Assembly: GCF_003710825.1 (NCBI RefSeq)
Contig: NZ_RHHQ01000021.1
Location: forward strand, 1 to 64,000
Direction: 5' to 3'
From: Brevibacillus fluminis
GTDB taxonomy: Bacteria; Bacillota; Bacilli; Brevibacillales; Brevibacillaceae
Length of the DNA: 64,000 nucleotides
Shown here: piece by piece, positions 44,246-52,644 of the stretch
Layout of the letters: the number at the start of each line of letters is the position of its first letter
How positions within the stretch are numbered: the first letter of the stretch is position 1
Notes under the pieces: generated by a model
Databases searched by the model: none
What the model was told of the DNA's origin: nothing
What the model saw: only the letters and a program-made list of their open reading frames with translations
Made by a program: the position numbers and the translations under genes

Positions 44246-45667
44246 ATGGCAACACAACATTCATCCAGACAAGCTCTACCTGCCAAGAAGCGTTTTTCTG
44301 TGCCACATACGTACGCCATCCTCTTTATCATTATTATTTTGGCGGCACTGGCCTCTTATGTTCTCCCTACTGGCGAGTTTGAGCGTGTCAAAGACGCAGC
44401 CTCCGGCAAGACCATCGTCGTAAATGGAAGCTATCATGCAGTAGAGAGCAGTCCAGTCGGATTTTTCGACATGTTTAAAGCGATTCCAGAAGGGATGCAA
44501 AAAGGGTCTCAAATCATTTTCTACATCTTCATCGTCAGCGGTGTTTTCGGAATCATCCGTCAAACTGGAGCGATTGAGGCCGGAATCAACAAAGGGGTCC
44601 GGCATTTGGAGGGCAGGGAGAAGCTACTGATCCCGGCATCCATGTTCCTCTTTTCCATCGGTGGTTTCACGATGGGGATGGCGGAAGAAAGTATCATTTT
44701 CGTGCCGATCGGGATTGCGCTGGCACGCGCCATGGGATTCGATGCCGTTACCGGAACTGCAATGATTACGATGGGGGCGGCGGCAGGCTTCATGGGCGGA
44801 ATGATCAATCCGTTCACGGTTGGCGTCGCGCAGTCGCTTGCGCAATTGCCACTATTCTCCGGGCTGGGCTTCCGCGCTGTCGTTTATGTCTGTGTCCTGG
44901 CTTTTGCGATTTGGTATGTCATGCGGTATGCGAACCGCGTCAAAGCAGATCCGACAAAAAGCGTGATTTATGCGATTGAAAAACAAGAAAGCGCCGAAAA
45001 AGTGGACGTGGATATCCCGGATTTGAATATTCGCCACAAGCTTGTCTTTTTGGTCATGATCTGCGGCATGGCGTTCAACGTATACGGCGTCTTCAAGTAC
45101 GAATGGTTTCTGACCGAGCTTACAGCTTCCTTCCTGGTCATGGGGCTGATCGCGGGCCTCGCCGGCGGCTTGTCGGTCAATACCTTGTTTGATTCATTCG
45201 TTTCCGGCGCTAAAGCGGTTACATTCGGCGCCTTGATCGTTGGTTTTGCCCGCGCGATTACCGTCGTGCTCGAAGACGGTAAAATCATCGACACGATGAT
45301 CAGCGTCCTCACTTCCGCAATCGGCCATTTGCCGGATGCGATCAATGTGCTGGCGATGTTCCTGATTCAAGCGGTGCTGAACCTCTTCATATCGTCCGGA
45401 AGTGGACAAGCGGCCACAACCATGCCGATCATGGTGCCGATTTCAGACTTGTTGGGCATTCAGCGTCAAGTGGCCGTGCTTGCTTTCCAGTATGGCGATG
45501 CCGTGACCAACTCCATTATCCCAACGTCCTCTGCGTTGATGGGCTATCTGGCAGTTGCGGGCATACCTTATGAAAAATGGGTCAAGTTTATTTGGAAGCT
45601 GTTGCTGGGGTGGGCATTGATCGCCGCCGTCGCTTTAATTGTGGCTGTGACGATCGGCATTTCCTAG
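44246..45667 (+). CDS. YfcC/DcuC-family membrane transporter
   Basis: 473 residues, about twelve membrane segments. The family's signature area is SIGGFTMGMAEESIIFVPIGIALARAMGFD and GGMINPFTVGVAQSLA; a second motif ISSGSGQAATTMPIMVPISDLLG occurs near the end. YfcC relatives are called C4-dicarboxylate or basic amino acid transporters, but substrates are poorly established. The following M20 amidohydrolase gene suggests uptake of an acylated amino acid or dipeptide. Transcribed from a sigma-54 promoter under the regulator encoded upstream. Confidence 0.83.
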   Translation: MATQHSSRQALPAKKRFSVPHTYAILFIIIILAALASYVLPTGEFERVKDAASGKTIVVNGSYHAVESSPVGFFDMFKAIPEGMQKGSQIIFYIFIVSGVFGIIRQTGAIEAGINKGVRHLEGREKLLIPASMFLFSIGGFTMGMAEESIIFVPIGIALARAMGFDAVTGTAMITMGAAAGFMGGMINPFTVGVAQSLAQLPLFSGLGFRAVVYVCVLAFAIWYVMRYANRVKADPTKSVIYAIEKQESAEKVDVDIPDLNIRHKLVFLVMICGMAFNVYGVFKYEWFLTELTASFLVMGLIAGLAGGLSVNTLFDSFVSGAKAVTFGALIVGFARAITVVLEDGKIIDTMISVLTSAIGHLPDAINVLAMFLIQAVLNLFISSGSGQAATTMPIMVPISDLLGIQRQVAVLAFQYGDAVTNSIIPTSSALMGYLAVAGIPYEKWVKFIWKLLLGWALIAAVALIVAVTIGIS

Positions 45668-45812
45668 CGAATTGGCTTTATAAAACAGGCTGCGTCAAGA
45701 TTTTTGGCGTAGCTCTTCGCTTTATACAGATAAGAATTTATAAAATTCTTATCCAGTATAAGTGCAACCGCGGCTCCGCCAAAAAGCATGGCGTAGCCAG
45801 GTTTTCTAATCG
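45668..45812. repeat. Fold-back repeat element (MITE/BIME-like)
   Basis: About 145 bases immediately after the yfcC stop. The centre is a perfect palindrome, GATAAGAATTT-ATA-AAATTCTTATC (45729-45753). The two arms are imperfect inverted copies: left AAAACAGGCTGCGTCAAG..TTTTTGGCG matches the reverse complement of right AAAACCTGGCTACGCCATG..TTTTTGGCG. The right outer 48 bases recur exactly at 2186-2233. No transposase is encoded. Confidence 0.8.
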
Positions 45813-45839
45813 AATGACAAACCGATGGAGGTACGAATG

Positions 45840-46982
45840 ATGCGCACAACGATCGAGCAATTGAAGCCAGCTATTTTTTCCCTCTATGAGCATCTGCATC
45901 AAAATCCGGAAGTGAGCTGGCAAGAGGAGAAGACGACCGCTTTCATCGCGGACTTGTTGGAGAAGCATCAGTGTCGTGTCACGACCTTTGACGATGTGAC
46001 CGGCGTCGTAGCCGAATGGGGCGATTTGACACCGGGGAAGCTGACGGTCGGGGTACGCGCAGACATGGATGCCCTCTGGCAAGAGGTGGACGGTGTTTTT
46101 CAAGCCAATCACTCATGCGGACACGATGCCCACATGACAATGGCGTTGGGTGTCCTGATGGTTTTGCAGGCACAGGGTGTCAAGCTGCCGGGACGACTCA
46201 AGCTCATTTTCCAGCCGGCAGAAGAAAGCGGGAGTGGGGCCCTTGCGATGGTAAAGAAGCAAGTAGTCGACGACATTGATTTCTTGTACGGGGTCCATTT
46301 GCGTCCGGTGCAGGAAATTCCCCACGGCACAGCAGCTTCTGCCATCATGCACGGTGCGGGGGGCACCATTTTCGGGCAAATCAAAGGGGGCGATGCTCAC
46401 GGCGCGCGCCCGCATCTCGGTGTCAATGCCATCGAGGTGGCAGCCACGATCGTCGAGCAGCTCAAAGGTATTCACTTAGATCCGCTTGTGCCCTACTCAG
46501 TAAAAATGACCCAGCTTTCCGCTGGCAGTAAAAGCAGTAACATCATTCCCGGCTCCGCGCAATTCCACTTGGATTTGCGGGCGCAGACGAATGAAATCAT
46601 CGAAGCTTTGGTCGCCAAGGTTGAGCACATTTTGCAACATGTGGGCCGCTTATACGAGACAGACTTGTCTTACGAAATCACCGAGATGGTATACGCGGCA
46701 GAGGTGAATGAAGAAGCGCGGAAGATCATGGCTGAAGCGATTATCGAAGCGTTGGGGGCAGAAAAGCTCGAACCGCCGATTCTGACGCCTGGCGCTGAAG
46801 ATTTCCACTATTACACCAAAGAACGTCCTCAGCTACGGGCGACGATGCTCGGGCTGGGCTGCGGGCTGGCACCTGGGCTGCATCATCCGCACATGACGTT
46901 TGAAAAAGAAGCGCTGCTTGATGGTATCGAAATTTTAGCGCGAACGGTTCTTAATACCTTTAACCAACACGCAGACAAGTGA
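45840..46982 (+). CDS. M20-family amidohydrolase/peptidase
   Basis: About 380 residues. Metal-binding features are SCGHDAHMTM, QPAEESGSGA and the C-terminal HHPHMTF His; GGDAHGARPHLGVNAIE marks the dimerisation domain. M20D enzymes hydrolyse N-acyl amino acids or similar amides. GGAGG precedes two adjacent ATG codons (45837, 45840); the second has better spacing. It probably acts on what the preceding YfcC transporter brings in. A repeat element separates the two genes but no terminator is evident. Confidence 0.83.
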   Translation: MRTTIEQLKPAIFSLYEHLHQNPEVSWQEEKTTAFIADLLEKHQCRVTTFDDVTGVVAEWGDLTPGKLTVGVRADMDALWQEVDGVFQANHSCGHDAHMTMALGVLMVLQAQGVKLPGRLKLIFQPAEESGSGALAMVKKQVVDDIDFLYGVHLRPVQEIPHGTAASAIMHGAGGTIFGQIKGGDAHGARPHLGVNAIEVAATIVEQLKGIHLDPLVPYSVKMTQLSAGSKSSNIIPGSAQFHLDLRAQTNEIIEALVAKVEHILQHVGRLYETDLSYEITEMVYAAEVNEEARKIMAEAIIEALGAEKLEPPILTPGAEDFHYYTKERPQLRATMLGLGCGLAPGLHHPHMTFEKEALLDGIEILARTVLNTFNQHADK

Positions 46983-46992
46983 TCAAACTGCT

Positions 46993-47022
46993 AGAGAGTC
47001 CTGTAAAAAGGGCTCTCTTTTT
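46993..47022 (+). terminator. Terminator after the M20 gene
   Basis: AGAGAGTCCT pairs with AGGGCTCTCT around GTAAAA and is followed by a T run. Confidence 0.8.
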
Positions 47023-47105
47023 TGGCCATGTGAAGCTACATTGATTCCGTCAGAAACAGTCTCGCGATCCTTTGCTTCCCTATTGGAGAATCTCTTGAAA
47101 CTTTA

Positions 47106-47146
47106 TAAACATTTATGTTTACAAAGTATTATTTTTCAACTATCAT
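47106..47146 (+). promoter_or_regulatory. MFS gene promoter with overlapping palindrome
   Basis: TTTACA (47118-47123), 17 bases, TATCAT (47141-47146). A palindrome TAAACAT-TT-ATGTTTA (47106-47121) overlaps the -35, and AACTAT-C-ATAGTT surrounds the -10. The first is an operator candidate. Confidence 0.6.
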
Positions 47147-47179
47147 AGTTGCAGGAACTTTTTGGATGGGGGAATTACC

Positions 47180-48433
47180 GTGAAAGAGGTATTCGGCAAC
47201 CGCAATTTTCGCAAGCTGTTTTTTGCCAATTTGTTTTCCGGATTCGGCCAGGGGATGAGCATGATCGGGATATCCTGGTACTTGGTGGAAACAACGGGTT
47301 CAGCCCAGCTGTTAGGCTCTACGATGCTGATTTCGGCCGTGCTGATGTTTTTTGTTGGCCCGTATTTGGGGACGCTGATCGATCGGTTTTCACGGAAAAA
47401 TATCTTGCTGATTGAAAACATCTTCGGCTTTGCTGTACTGATCATACTTGGCGTCTGGGGATTTTTTGCTCCGTTTGGCGAATGGATGCTGATCCTCATC
47501 TATATGATGACCGGCCTGATCTTCCAGGTGCATTATCCGGCCCAGTCGGCATTGGTTCAGGAAGGCTTCGCGTCGAAGCATTATAATGACATCAATAGTT
47601 TGCTCGAAATTGAATCCCAGACTGCTAGCATGCTGGCAGGAGGATTTGCCGGGATCATTTTGAGTAAATTGGGTCTGCATTACGTCCTGATATTCAATGC
47701 GCTGACATATTTGTTCGCATACCTGCAATTGGTGCGGATGGAGTACACGTTTACGCTCGCCAAACAGGCCTCGTCCAACGCAGGCGTTTCTTGGTTTACG
47801 CAATTTTCGCAAAGCTGGGAATTCATCCGGGAGAGAAGGGGTTTCCTACTCTTCGGGATCACCGCGCAGCTTCCGTTCATATCGGTTATGGCAGGCAACT
47901 TGCTAGCTCCGGTATTCGTTAACCAGACGTTGAGGGCTGATGTTCTCGTATATTCTTTGAGCGACTTGACCTATGCGGTCGGCGCAGTGGCGGCGGGATT
48001 TTTGATCATGTCGATCGCGCGCAGGCTGGGTGAGTATGCATCGATGGTAGGAATGGTATTTTTCTTTGCGCTCATTTATTTTCTGATTGTTGCCATTCCG
48101 ACCGGCTGGGCGTACATCATCCTCGCTACGTTTGTCGGCTGGAGCAACGCGGCGACCCGGCTGATTCGCCAATCGGTTTATATGCTTGCGGTGCCGAAGC
48201 ATTTGATGGGGCGAGTGCTGAGCTTTATGAATTCGCTTGGCATGCTCATGCGGCTGCTCTTGATCGGGTTGTTCACGTGGATGCTGGATCTGACCGGAGC
48301 GGCGACGGGATACCTCATTCTGGGCATTTTGCTACTGGTTGCGGGTATTGGGATTATGGCATCGATGCGGAAGGTATCCCAGCAGGTTTCTACCAATCAA
48401 GAGGACACATCGGCGATTGCTGAGCAAAGCTGA
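47180..48433 (+). CDS. MFS transporter
   Basis: About 417 residues with twelve predicted segments, MFS_3-type. VGPYLGTLIDRFSRKNILLIENI corresponds to the loop-2/3 signature (DRFSRK). Relatives include macrolide and multidrug exporters, but no substrate is readable. GTG 47180 has GGGGGA upstream. Separate from ywiB by about 70 bases. Confidence 0.78.
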   Translation: MKEVFGNRNFRKLFFANLFSGFGQGMSMIGISWYLVETTGSAQLLGSTMLISAVLMFFVGPYLGTLIDRFSRKNILLIENIFGFAVLIILGVWGFFAPFGEWMLILIYMMTGLIFQVHYPAQSALVQEGFASKHYNDINSLLEIESQTASMLAGGFAGIILSKLGLHYVLIFNALTYLFAYLQLVRMEYTFTLAKQASSNAGVSWFTQFSQSWEFIRERRGFLLFGITAQLPFISVMAGNLLAPVFVNQTLRADVLVYSLSDLTYAVGAVAAGFLIMSIARRLGEYASMVGMVFFFALIYFLIVAIPTGWAYIILATFVGWSNAATRLIRQSVYMLAVPKHLMGRVLSFMNSLGMLMRLLLIGLFTWMLDLTGAATGYLILGILLLVAGIGIMASMRKVSQQVSTNQEDTSAIAEQS

Positions 48434-48503
48434 GCTTTTTTTCACGGGTTGATTTCGTTACAATCAAAGGAAGAACGAAAAAAGTGAGGCAGCTGAAGCA
48501 AAA

Positions 48504-48929
48504 ATGAAAGAAAACGTAGCTATTCGACTTACCACGATCCACAAACTTGACGGACAAAAAGAGAAATCGCAATACGAATATGCCGGCATCGGCGTGAAAA
48601 AAGCAGGCGGCTGGTTTTTCTCCTATAAAGAGCAGCTGGATGAAGGGGTATCCGTACAAACCGTCATCAAGATTAGCGAGGACGACGTGACCTTGCTGCG
48701 GCAGGGCGGTGTACAGATGAAGCAGGTTTTCAAAGCGGGCGAGCAGAACCAAAGCATCTATCAGAGCCCTTATATGAGCTTTGCGATGGAGACGGGAACG
48801 AAAAGCCTGCACATCGAGCAAGAAAACGCGCGCCCTGCAAGCGTCCGCATCCAGTACCGCTTGTGGATGAACGGACAGGAAACTGGGGAATACGACCTCC
48901 AGCTGTCATTTGCTTGGTATGAAAAGTGA
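48504..48929 (+). CDS. ywiB: DUF1934/YwiB-family protein
   Basis: 141 residues, calycin-like beta-barrel family. Matching features are IRLTTIHKLDGQKE, GGWFFSYKEQ and the end VRIQYRLWMNGQETGEYDLQLSFAWY. Function unknown. In B. subtilis ywiB precedes argS; here argS is absent and a membrane protein gene follows. Confidence 0.8.
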   Translation: MKENVAIRLTTIHKLDGQKEKSQYEYAGIGVKKAGGWFFSYKEQLDEGVSVQTVIKISEDDVTLLRQGGVQMKQVFKAGEQNQSIYQSPYMSFAMETGTKSLHIEQENARPASVRIQYRLWMNGQETGEYDLQLSFAWYEK

Positions 48930-48970
48930 AAAGGGAATAAGGAATAGAAATGAAGGAGGTGCCCCATTCG

Positions 48971-49369
48971 ATGGTCATGTTCTATCTGATCAATGGCTTA
49001 GCATCCGGAATGATTTTAGCCGCTTTTCTCGCCTTGTGTGATTCCTTGTTTGCAACCAATGCGTTCCAGGTTTTGATCGATGTCAGCTATGTGCCTCAAT
49101 TGGCCGGGCTACCGTCGATTGTGGAACTGATCATTCATCTGATTATTTCCATTGTTGTTGCAGTCGCATTGCTGGTCTTTTATCCACGCAAAGCGGAACG
49201 TTCGCCAATTCGCTATTTGGCGATCTGGTTTGGTGTGTTTTTATTGCTTTATTTTCCGTTCAGCCTGTTGAGTGAACAACCGTTGACGATAACGGGTTTT
49301 CTCGTATGGGGAGTGGGACACCTTCTCTACATCGTTTATCTGGCCTACCAGAAGTACAAACATCAATAG
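48971..49369 (+). CDS. Four-helix membrane protein of unknown function
   Basis: About 132 residues with hydrophobic segments MFYLINGLASGMILAAFLALC, IVELIIHLIISIVVAVALLVFY, YLAIWFGVFLLLYFPFSLL and ITGFLVWGVGHLLYIVYLAY. AAGGAGGT lies 12 bases before ATG 48971. No family recognised; tandem with ywiB. Confidence 0.65.
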   Translation: MVMFYLINGLASGMILAAFLALCDSLFATNAFQVLIDVSYVPQLAGLPSIVELIIHLIISIVVAVALLVFYPRKAERSPIRYLAIWFGVFLLLYFPFSLLSEQPLTITGFLVWGVGHLLYIVYLAYQKYKHQ

Positions 49370-49429
49370 CGCCGGATATTCGGCATATGTGACAAAATGT
49401 TGGCAGCATGGAAGAGGAGGAATGACAGC

Positions 49430-50866
49430 ATGCCGATGTCGGAAACAGTGGAGATGCTCCAAGCGATTTTGGGGACGATCGATGAAGGGATTCATGTCGT
49501 AGATGCGAGCGGCATCACGATTTTTTATAACCATGTGGCTGCCTCCCTAGATGGTCTCACACAGGAAGAGGTTCTCGGAAAGCCCCTTCTCGACGTATTT
49601 CCCTCACTGGATCAGCAAACGAGCACGCTCTTGCGCGTCATTGAAAACGGCCAGCCGATCCTCAATCAGCCGCAAACCTACACAAACTGGCGTGGAGTAC
49701 GCGTGGAAACGATCAATACGACATTGCCTGTGCGAGTCGGGAAACGGCTGGTGGGCGCGGTTGAGGTAGCCAAAGACATACGCAAGCTGAGGGAGTTGTC
49801 CGAGCGCCTCATCGATCTGCAGGCCCAGATTGCAAAGCCGAAGCGGACAAAACAGTCGGAAGCCGATGGCCTCATCTATCATTTCGAGGACATCATTACG
49901 GGCAGCGAGCCCATGCATAAGCTGATCGAGCGGGGAAAACGGGCGGCCCGGACTTCATCGCCCGTGCTGGTCTACGGCGAAACAGGAACGGGGAAAGAGC
50001 TGTTCGTTCAATCAATCCACCAAGCATCAGGCCGCAGCGGGCGCCCATTTATCGCGCAAAACTGTGCGGCGCTCCCGGCTTCTCTTTTGGAAAGCATTCT
50101 ATTCGGTACAACCAAGGGAAGCTTTACGGGAGCAGACGACCGACCGGGATTGTTTGAATTGGCGAATGGTGGCACGCTTTTTCTCGACGAGCTGAACAGC
50201 ATGCCGCTGGAGCTGCAGGCCAAGCTGTTGCGCGTGCTTCAGGATGGACATATCAGGCGAATCGGCAGCGAACGCTCGGTGCAGGTGGACGTCCGGGTGA
50301 TTGCAGCCGTGAACGAACCGCCGCTTGAGTCGGTCAAAAAAGGCGCAATGCGGGCTGACTTGTTCTACCGGCTCAATGTCGTATCGCTTGAGCTGCCGCC
50401 ATTGCGGGAGCGTCGGGAAGATATCGACTTGCTCGCCGGCCATTTTATCGAAAAATACAACCGGCGTTTCGGCATGCAGGTGCAAGGGATCGATACCGCT
50501 GTGCAGAAACGATTCCATTCGTATGGCTGGCCTGGCAATGTGCGGGAGCTGGAGCATGTGATCGAAGCGGCGATGAACATGGTCGACGGCACGATCATTG
50601 CGGCTGAGCACATCCCAGCCCATTTATGGGAGCGCACCAGTCTCGACTCGCATAAAGAAGGCATGGAGCAGATTGCATTGCCACTGCCGCCGCAAGAAGA
50701 TGGGGCGTGGAAGCTGCCAGAGGTGCTGCGCAAAACAGAATCCGTGCTGATCGAAAAAGCGATGAGCTCGACGGGCGGCAACATTTTGCAGGCGGCCAAA
50801 CTATTGGGGATCCCGAGACAGACTCTCCAGTATAAATTGGCGAACTTGGGCGGGCTACGTCATTGA
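49430..50866 (+). CDS. Sigma-54-dependent regulator for lysine 2,3-aminomutase
   Basis: 478 residues: an N-terminal PAS domain (about 5-115), an AAA+ domain (about 145-385) with Walker A GETGTGKE, the sigma-54 loop KGSFTGADD (Ser in place of the usual Ala), Walker B GGTLFLDELNS, and a C-terminal Fis-type helix-turn-helix (GGNILQAAKLLGIPRQTLQYKL). It resembles RocR/BkdR. GAGGAGG precedes ATG 49430. A palindrome and a -24/-12 promoter follow before kamA, so kamA is the likely target. Confidence 0.88.
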   Translation: MPMSETVEMLQAILGTIDEGIHVVDASGITIFYNHVAASLDGLTQEEVLGKPLLDVFPSLDQQTSTLLRVIENGQPILNQPQTYTNWRGVRVETINTTLPVRVGKRLVGAVEVAKDIRKLRELSERLIDLQAQIAKPKRTKQSEADGLIYHFEDIITGSEPMHKLIERGKRAARTSSPVLVYGETGTGKELFVQSIHQASGRSGRPFIAQNCAALPASLLESILFGTTKGSFTGADDRPGLFELANGGTLFLDELNSMPLELQAKLLRVLQDGHIRRIGSERSVQVDVRVIAAVNEPPLESVKKGAMRADLFYRLNVVSLELPPLRERREDIDLLAGHFIEKYNRRFGMQVQGIDTAVQKRFHSYGWPGNVRELEHVIEAAMNMVDGTIIAAEHIPAHLWERTSLDSHKEGMEQIALPLPPQEDGAWKLPEVLRKTESVLIEKAMSSTGGNILQAAKLLGIPRQTLQYKLANLGGLRH

Positions 50867-50869
50867 GGG

Positions 50870-50887
50870 GTGCCGGAAATCCGGCAC
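50870..50887 (+). promoter_or_regulatory. Palindrome, candidate UAS (or weak terminator)
   Basis: GTGCCGGA-AA-TCCGGCAC is an 18-bp perfect palindrome starting three bases after the regulator stop, about 75 bases upstream of the -24 element. No T run follows, which argues for a protein site over a terminator. Confidence 0.45.
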
Positions 50888-50960
50888 AATCTTTGTAAGC
50901 GAATTCATGACCGATCGTGAAAAACCGCATTACAGCAGTGTTTCGAATTTTTAGATTACG

Positions 50961-50976
50961 TTGGCATGGCTTTTGC
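50961..50976 (+). promoter_or_regulatory. Sigma-54 (-24/-12) promoter of kamA
   Basis: TTGGCAT-N5-TTGC, one mismatch from the consensus, 65 bases before the kamA start. Confidence 0.8.
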
Positions 50977-51041
50977 ATCTCTTTATTTGGCGTAGAGCGA
51001 CAATGAAGAAAAATCGCTACGATCGAGGGGAGATGGCAAAC

Positions 51042-52382
51042 ATGGCAGTAAAAATGCGTGATTGGCGTGAAGTGGAATTGTGGAAGGATGTCACCGACGA
51101 ACAGTGGAATGACTGGATGTGGCAACTGACACACACCGTTAAAACTGTAGATGATTTGAAAAAGGTAGTTAATCTCACCCCAGAAGAAGAAGAGGGCGTC
51201 CGTATTTCCAACCAGACGATCCCATTAAATATTACACCATACTACGCGTTGCTGATGGATAAGGATGATCCAACTGATCCTGTTCGCATGCAGTCCGTCC
51301 CGCTTTCGCAGGAAATGGTCCGCACCAAATACGACATGGAAGACCCGCTTCATGAAGACGAAGATTCGCCGGTTCCTGGCTTGACTCACCGTTATCCAGA
51401 CCGCGTGCTCTTTTTGGTAACCAACCAGTGCTCGATGTACTGCCGCTATTGCACACGCCGCCGTTTCTCCGGCCAAATCGGAATGGGCGTACCTAAGAAA
51501 CAGCTGGATGCCTGTATCGATTACATCCGCAATACGCCTGAGATCCGCGACGTGCTGATTTCCGGTGGTGACGGACTCCTGATCAATGACCGCGTACTGG
51601 AGTACATCCTGAGCAACCTGCGCGCAATCCCGCACGTGGAAATCATCCGTATCGGTACTCGTGCACCTGTCGTATTCCCACAACGCATCACGGAAAACCT
51701 GTGCGAAATCTTGAAAAAGTACCATCCGGTATGGCTCAATACGCACTTTAACCATCCAAAAGAAATCACAGAAGAATCCACGCGCGCTTGCGAAATGCTG
51801 GCGAATGCCGGTGTGCCATTGGGCAACCAAGCGGTTATCTTGGCTGGCATCAACGATTGCGCGAACACCATGAAAAAATTGGTGCACGAGCTGGTCAAAA
51901 TCCGCGTGCGTCCATACTATATCTATCAGTGCGACCTGTCCGAGGGTATCGGCCACTTCCGCGCACCTGTAAGCAAAGGGATCGAAATCATCGAAGCACT
52001 TCGCGGCCATACCTCTGGCTATGCAGTGCCAACCTTCGTGGTGGACGCACCGCACGGCGGCGGTAAAATCCCGGTCATGCCAAACTACATTATCTCGCAA
52101 TCGTCCGAGAAAACCGTTCTCCGCAACTTCGAGGGTGTTATCACCTCGTATCCGGAACCGAAGCACTATCATGCGCATGATGAAGAGAACTGCGAATATT
52201 GCCAATCAGCAAAAGGCACTCATGTAGGGATCCATGCGCTGATGCGCGATGAAGGTAACAACCTGGAGCCAACCGAATTGAAACGCAACAAGCGTATCAA
52301 GGCGACTAAGGTAAAATCGCTGGCAGATGTTCGTACGGAGCAAAAAGACAAGAAAGATCATAAAGAAGTTTCCAATACCTAA
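51042..52382 (+). CDS. kamA: Lysine 2,3-aminomutase (radical SAM, PLP)
   Basis: 446 residues, closely similar to B. subtilis KamA (QLTHTVKTVDDLKKVVNLT, EDPLHEDEDSPVPGLTHRYPDRVL). The radical SAM cluster is CSMYCRYC; the PLP lysine lies in VDAPHGGGKIP. A Cys-containing motif near the C-terminus (ENCEYC) may help bind the zinc seen in the family. It converts L-lysine to L-beta-lysine. ATG 51042 has GAGGGGAG at good spacing; ATG 51003 also lies after the promoter but lacks a ribosome site. No beta-lysine acetyltransferase (ablB) lies next to it. Confidence 0.92.
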   Translation: MAVKMRDWREVELWKDVTDEQWNDWMWQLTHTVKTVDDLKKVVNLTPEEEEGVRISNQTIPLNITPYYALLMDKDDPTDPVRMQSVPLSQEMVRTKYDMEDPLHEDEDSPVPGLTHRYPDRVLFLVTNQCSMYCRYCTRRRFSGQIGMGVPKKQLDACIDYIRNTPEIRDVLISGGDGLLINDRVLEYILSNLRAIPHVEIIRIGTRAPVVFPQRITENLCEILKKYHPVWLNTHFNHPKEITEESTRACEMLANAGVPLGNQAVILAGINDCANTMKKLVHELVKIRVRPYYIYQCDLSEGIGHFRAPVSKGIEIIEALRGHTSGYAVPTFVVDAPHGGGKIPVMPNYIISQSSEKTVLRNFEGVITSYPEPKHYHAHDEENCEYCQSAKGTHVGIHALMRDEGNNLEPTELKRNKRIKATKVKSLADVRTEQKDKKDHKEVSNT

Positions 52383-52402
52383 AAGTGTAAACTGATCTGG
52401 CT

Positions 52403-52435
52403 ACCGCCCTGTGAAATCGTGCAGGGCGGTTTTCT
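52403..52435 (+). terminator. Terminator of kamA
   Basis: ACCGCCCTG-N10-CAGGGCGGT followed by TTTCT. Confidence 0.8.
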
Positions 52436-52489
52436 CTTAAGGAAGCAAGTGGAGGTGCGTAGACAATTTTTCGCAAGCAAATCAATGCT

Positions 52490-52518
52490 ATGACAAATCG
52501 GGGGCCATGTGTTATAGT
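52490..52518 (+). promoter_or_regulatory. Sigma-A promoter of fadF
   Basis: ATGACA (52490-52495), 17 bases, TATAGT (52513-52518). The predicted transcription start is near 52525, at the first base of the following operator. Confidence 0.6.
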
Positions 52519-52524
52519 GATAAA

Positions 52525-52543
52525 TGAGCGAGCGCTCAGTCTG
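52525..52543 (+). promoter_or_regulatory. TetR-type operator S1 at fadF
   Basis: TGAGCGAGCGCTCAGTCTG with a palindromic core TGAGCG-AG-CGCTCA. Similar sites lie at 54798-54816 (16/19 identical) and 59444-59462 (15/19). Confidence 0.6.
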
Positions 52544-52571
52544 ATGCAACCTTCTATAGGGCGTATTCATT

Positions 52572-52589
52572 TGAATGAATAGTCATTCA
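52572..52589 (+). promoter_or_regulatory. FadR-like operator at fadF
   Basis: TGAATGA-ATAG-TCATTCA. This matches the FadR box of Bacillus fatty-acid degradation genes (TGAATGANTANTCATTCA). It lies about 50 bases after the predicted start, so a bound repressor would act as a roadblock. Confidence 0.75.
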
Positions 52590-52644
52590 TTTATTTTGAG
52601 TTTTTTGATAATATAGAGAAAAAAAGCAGGGGGAGTGGGAGGCC

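Noticed and set aside
48416..48445. Terminator after the second MFS gene
   Set aside because: Only AAAGCT-G-AGCTTT with a T run can pair; too short and with an unrealistic loop, so not listed as a feature.
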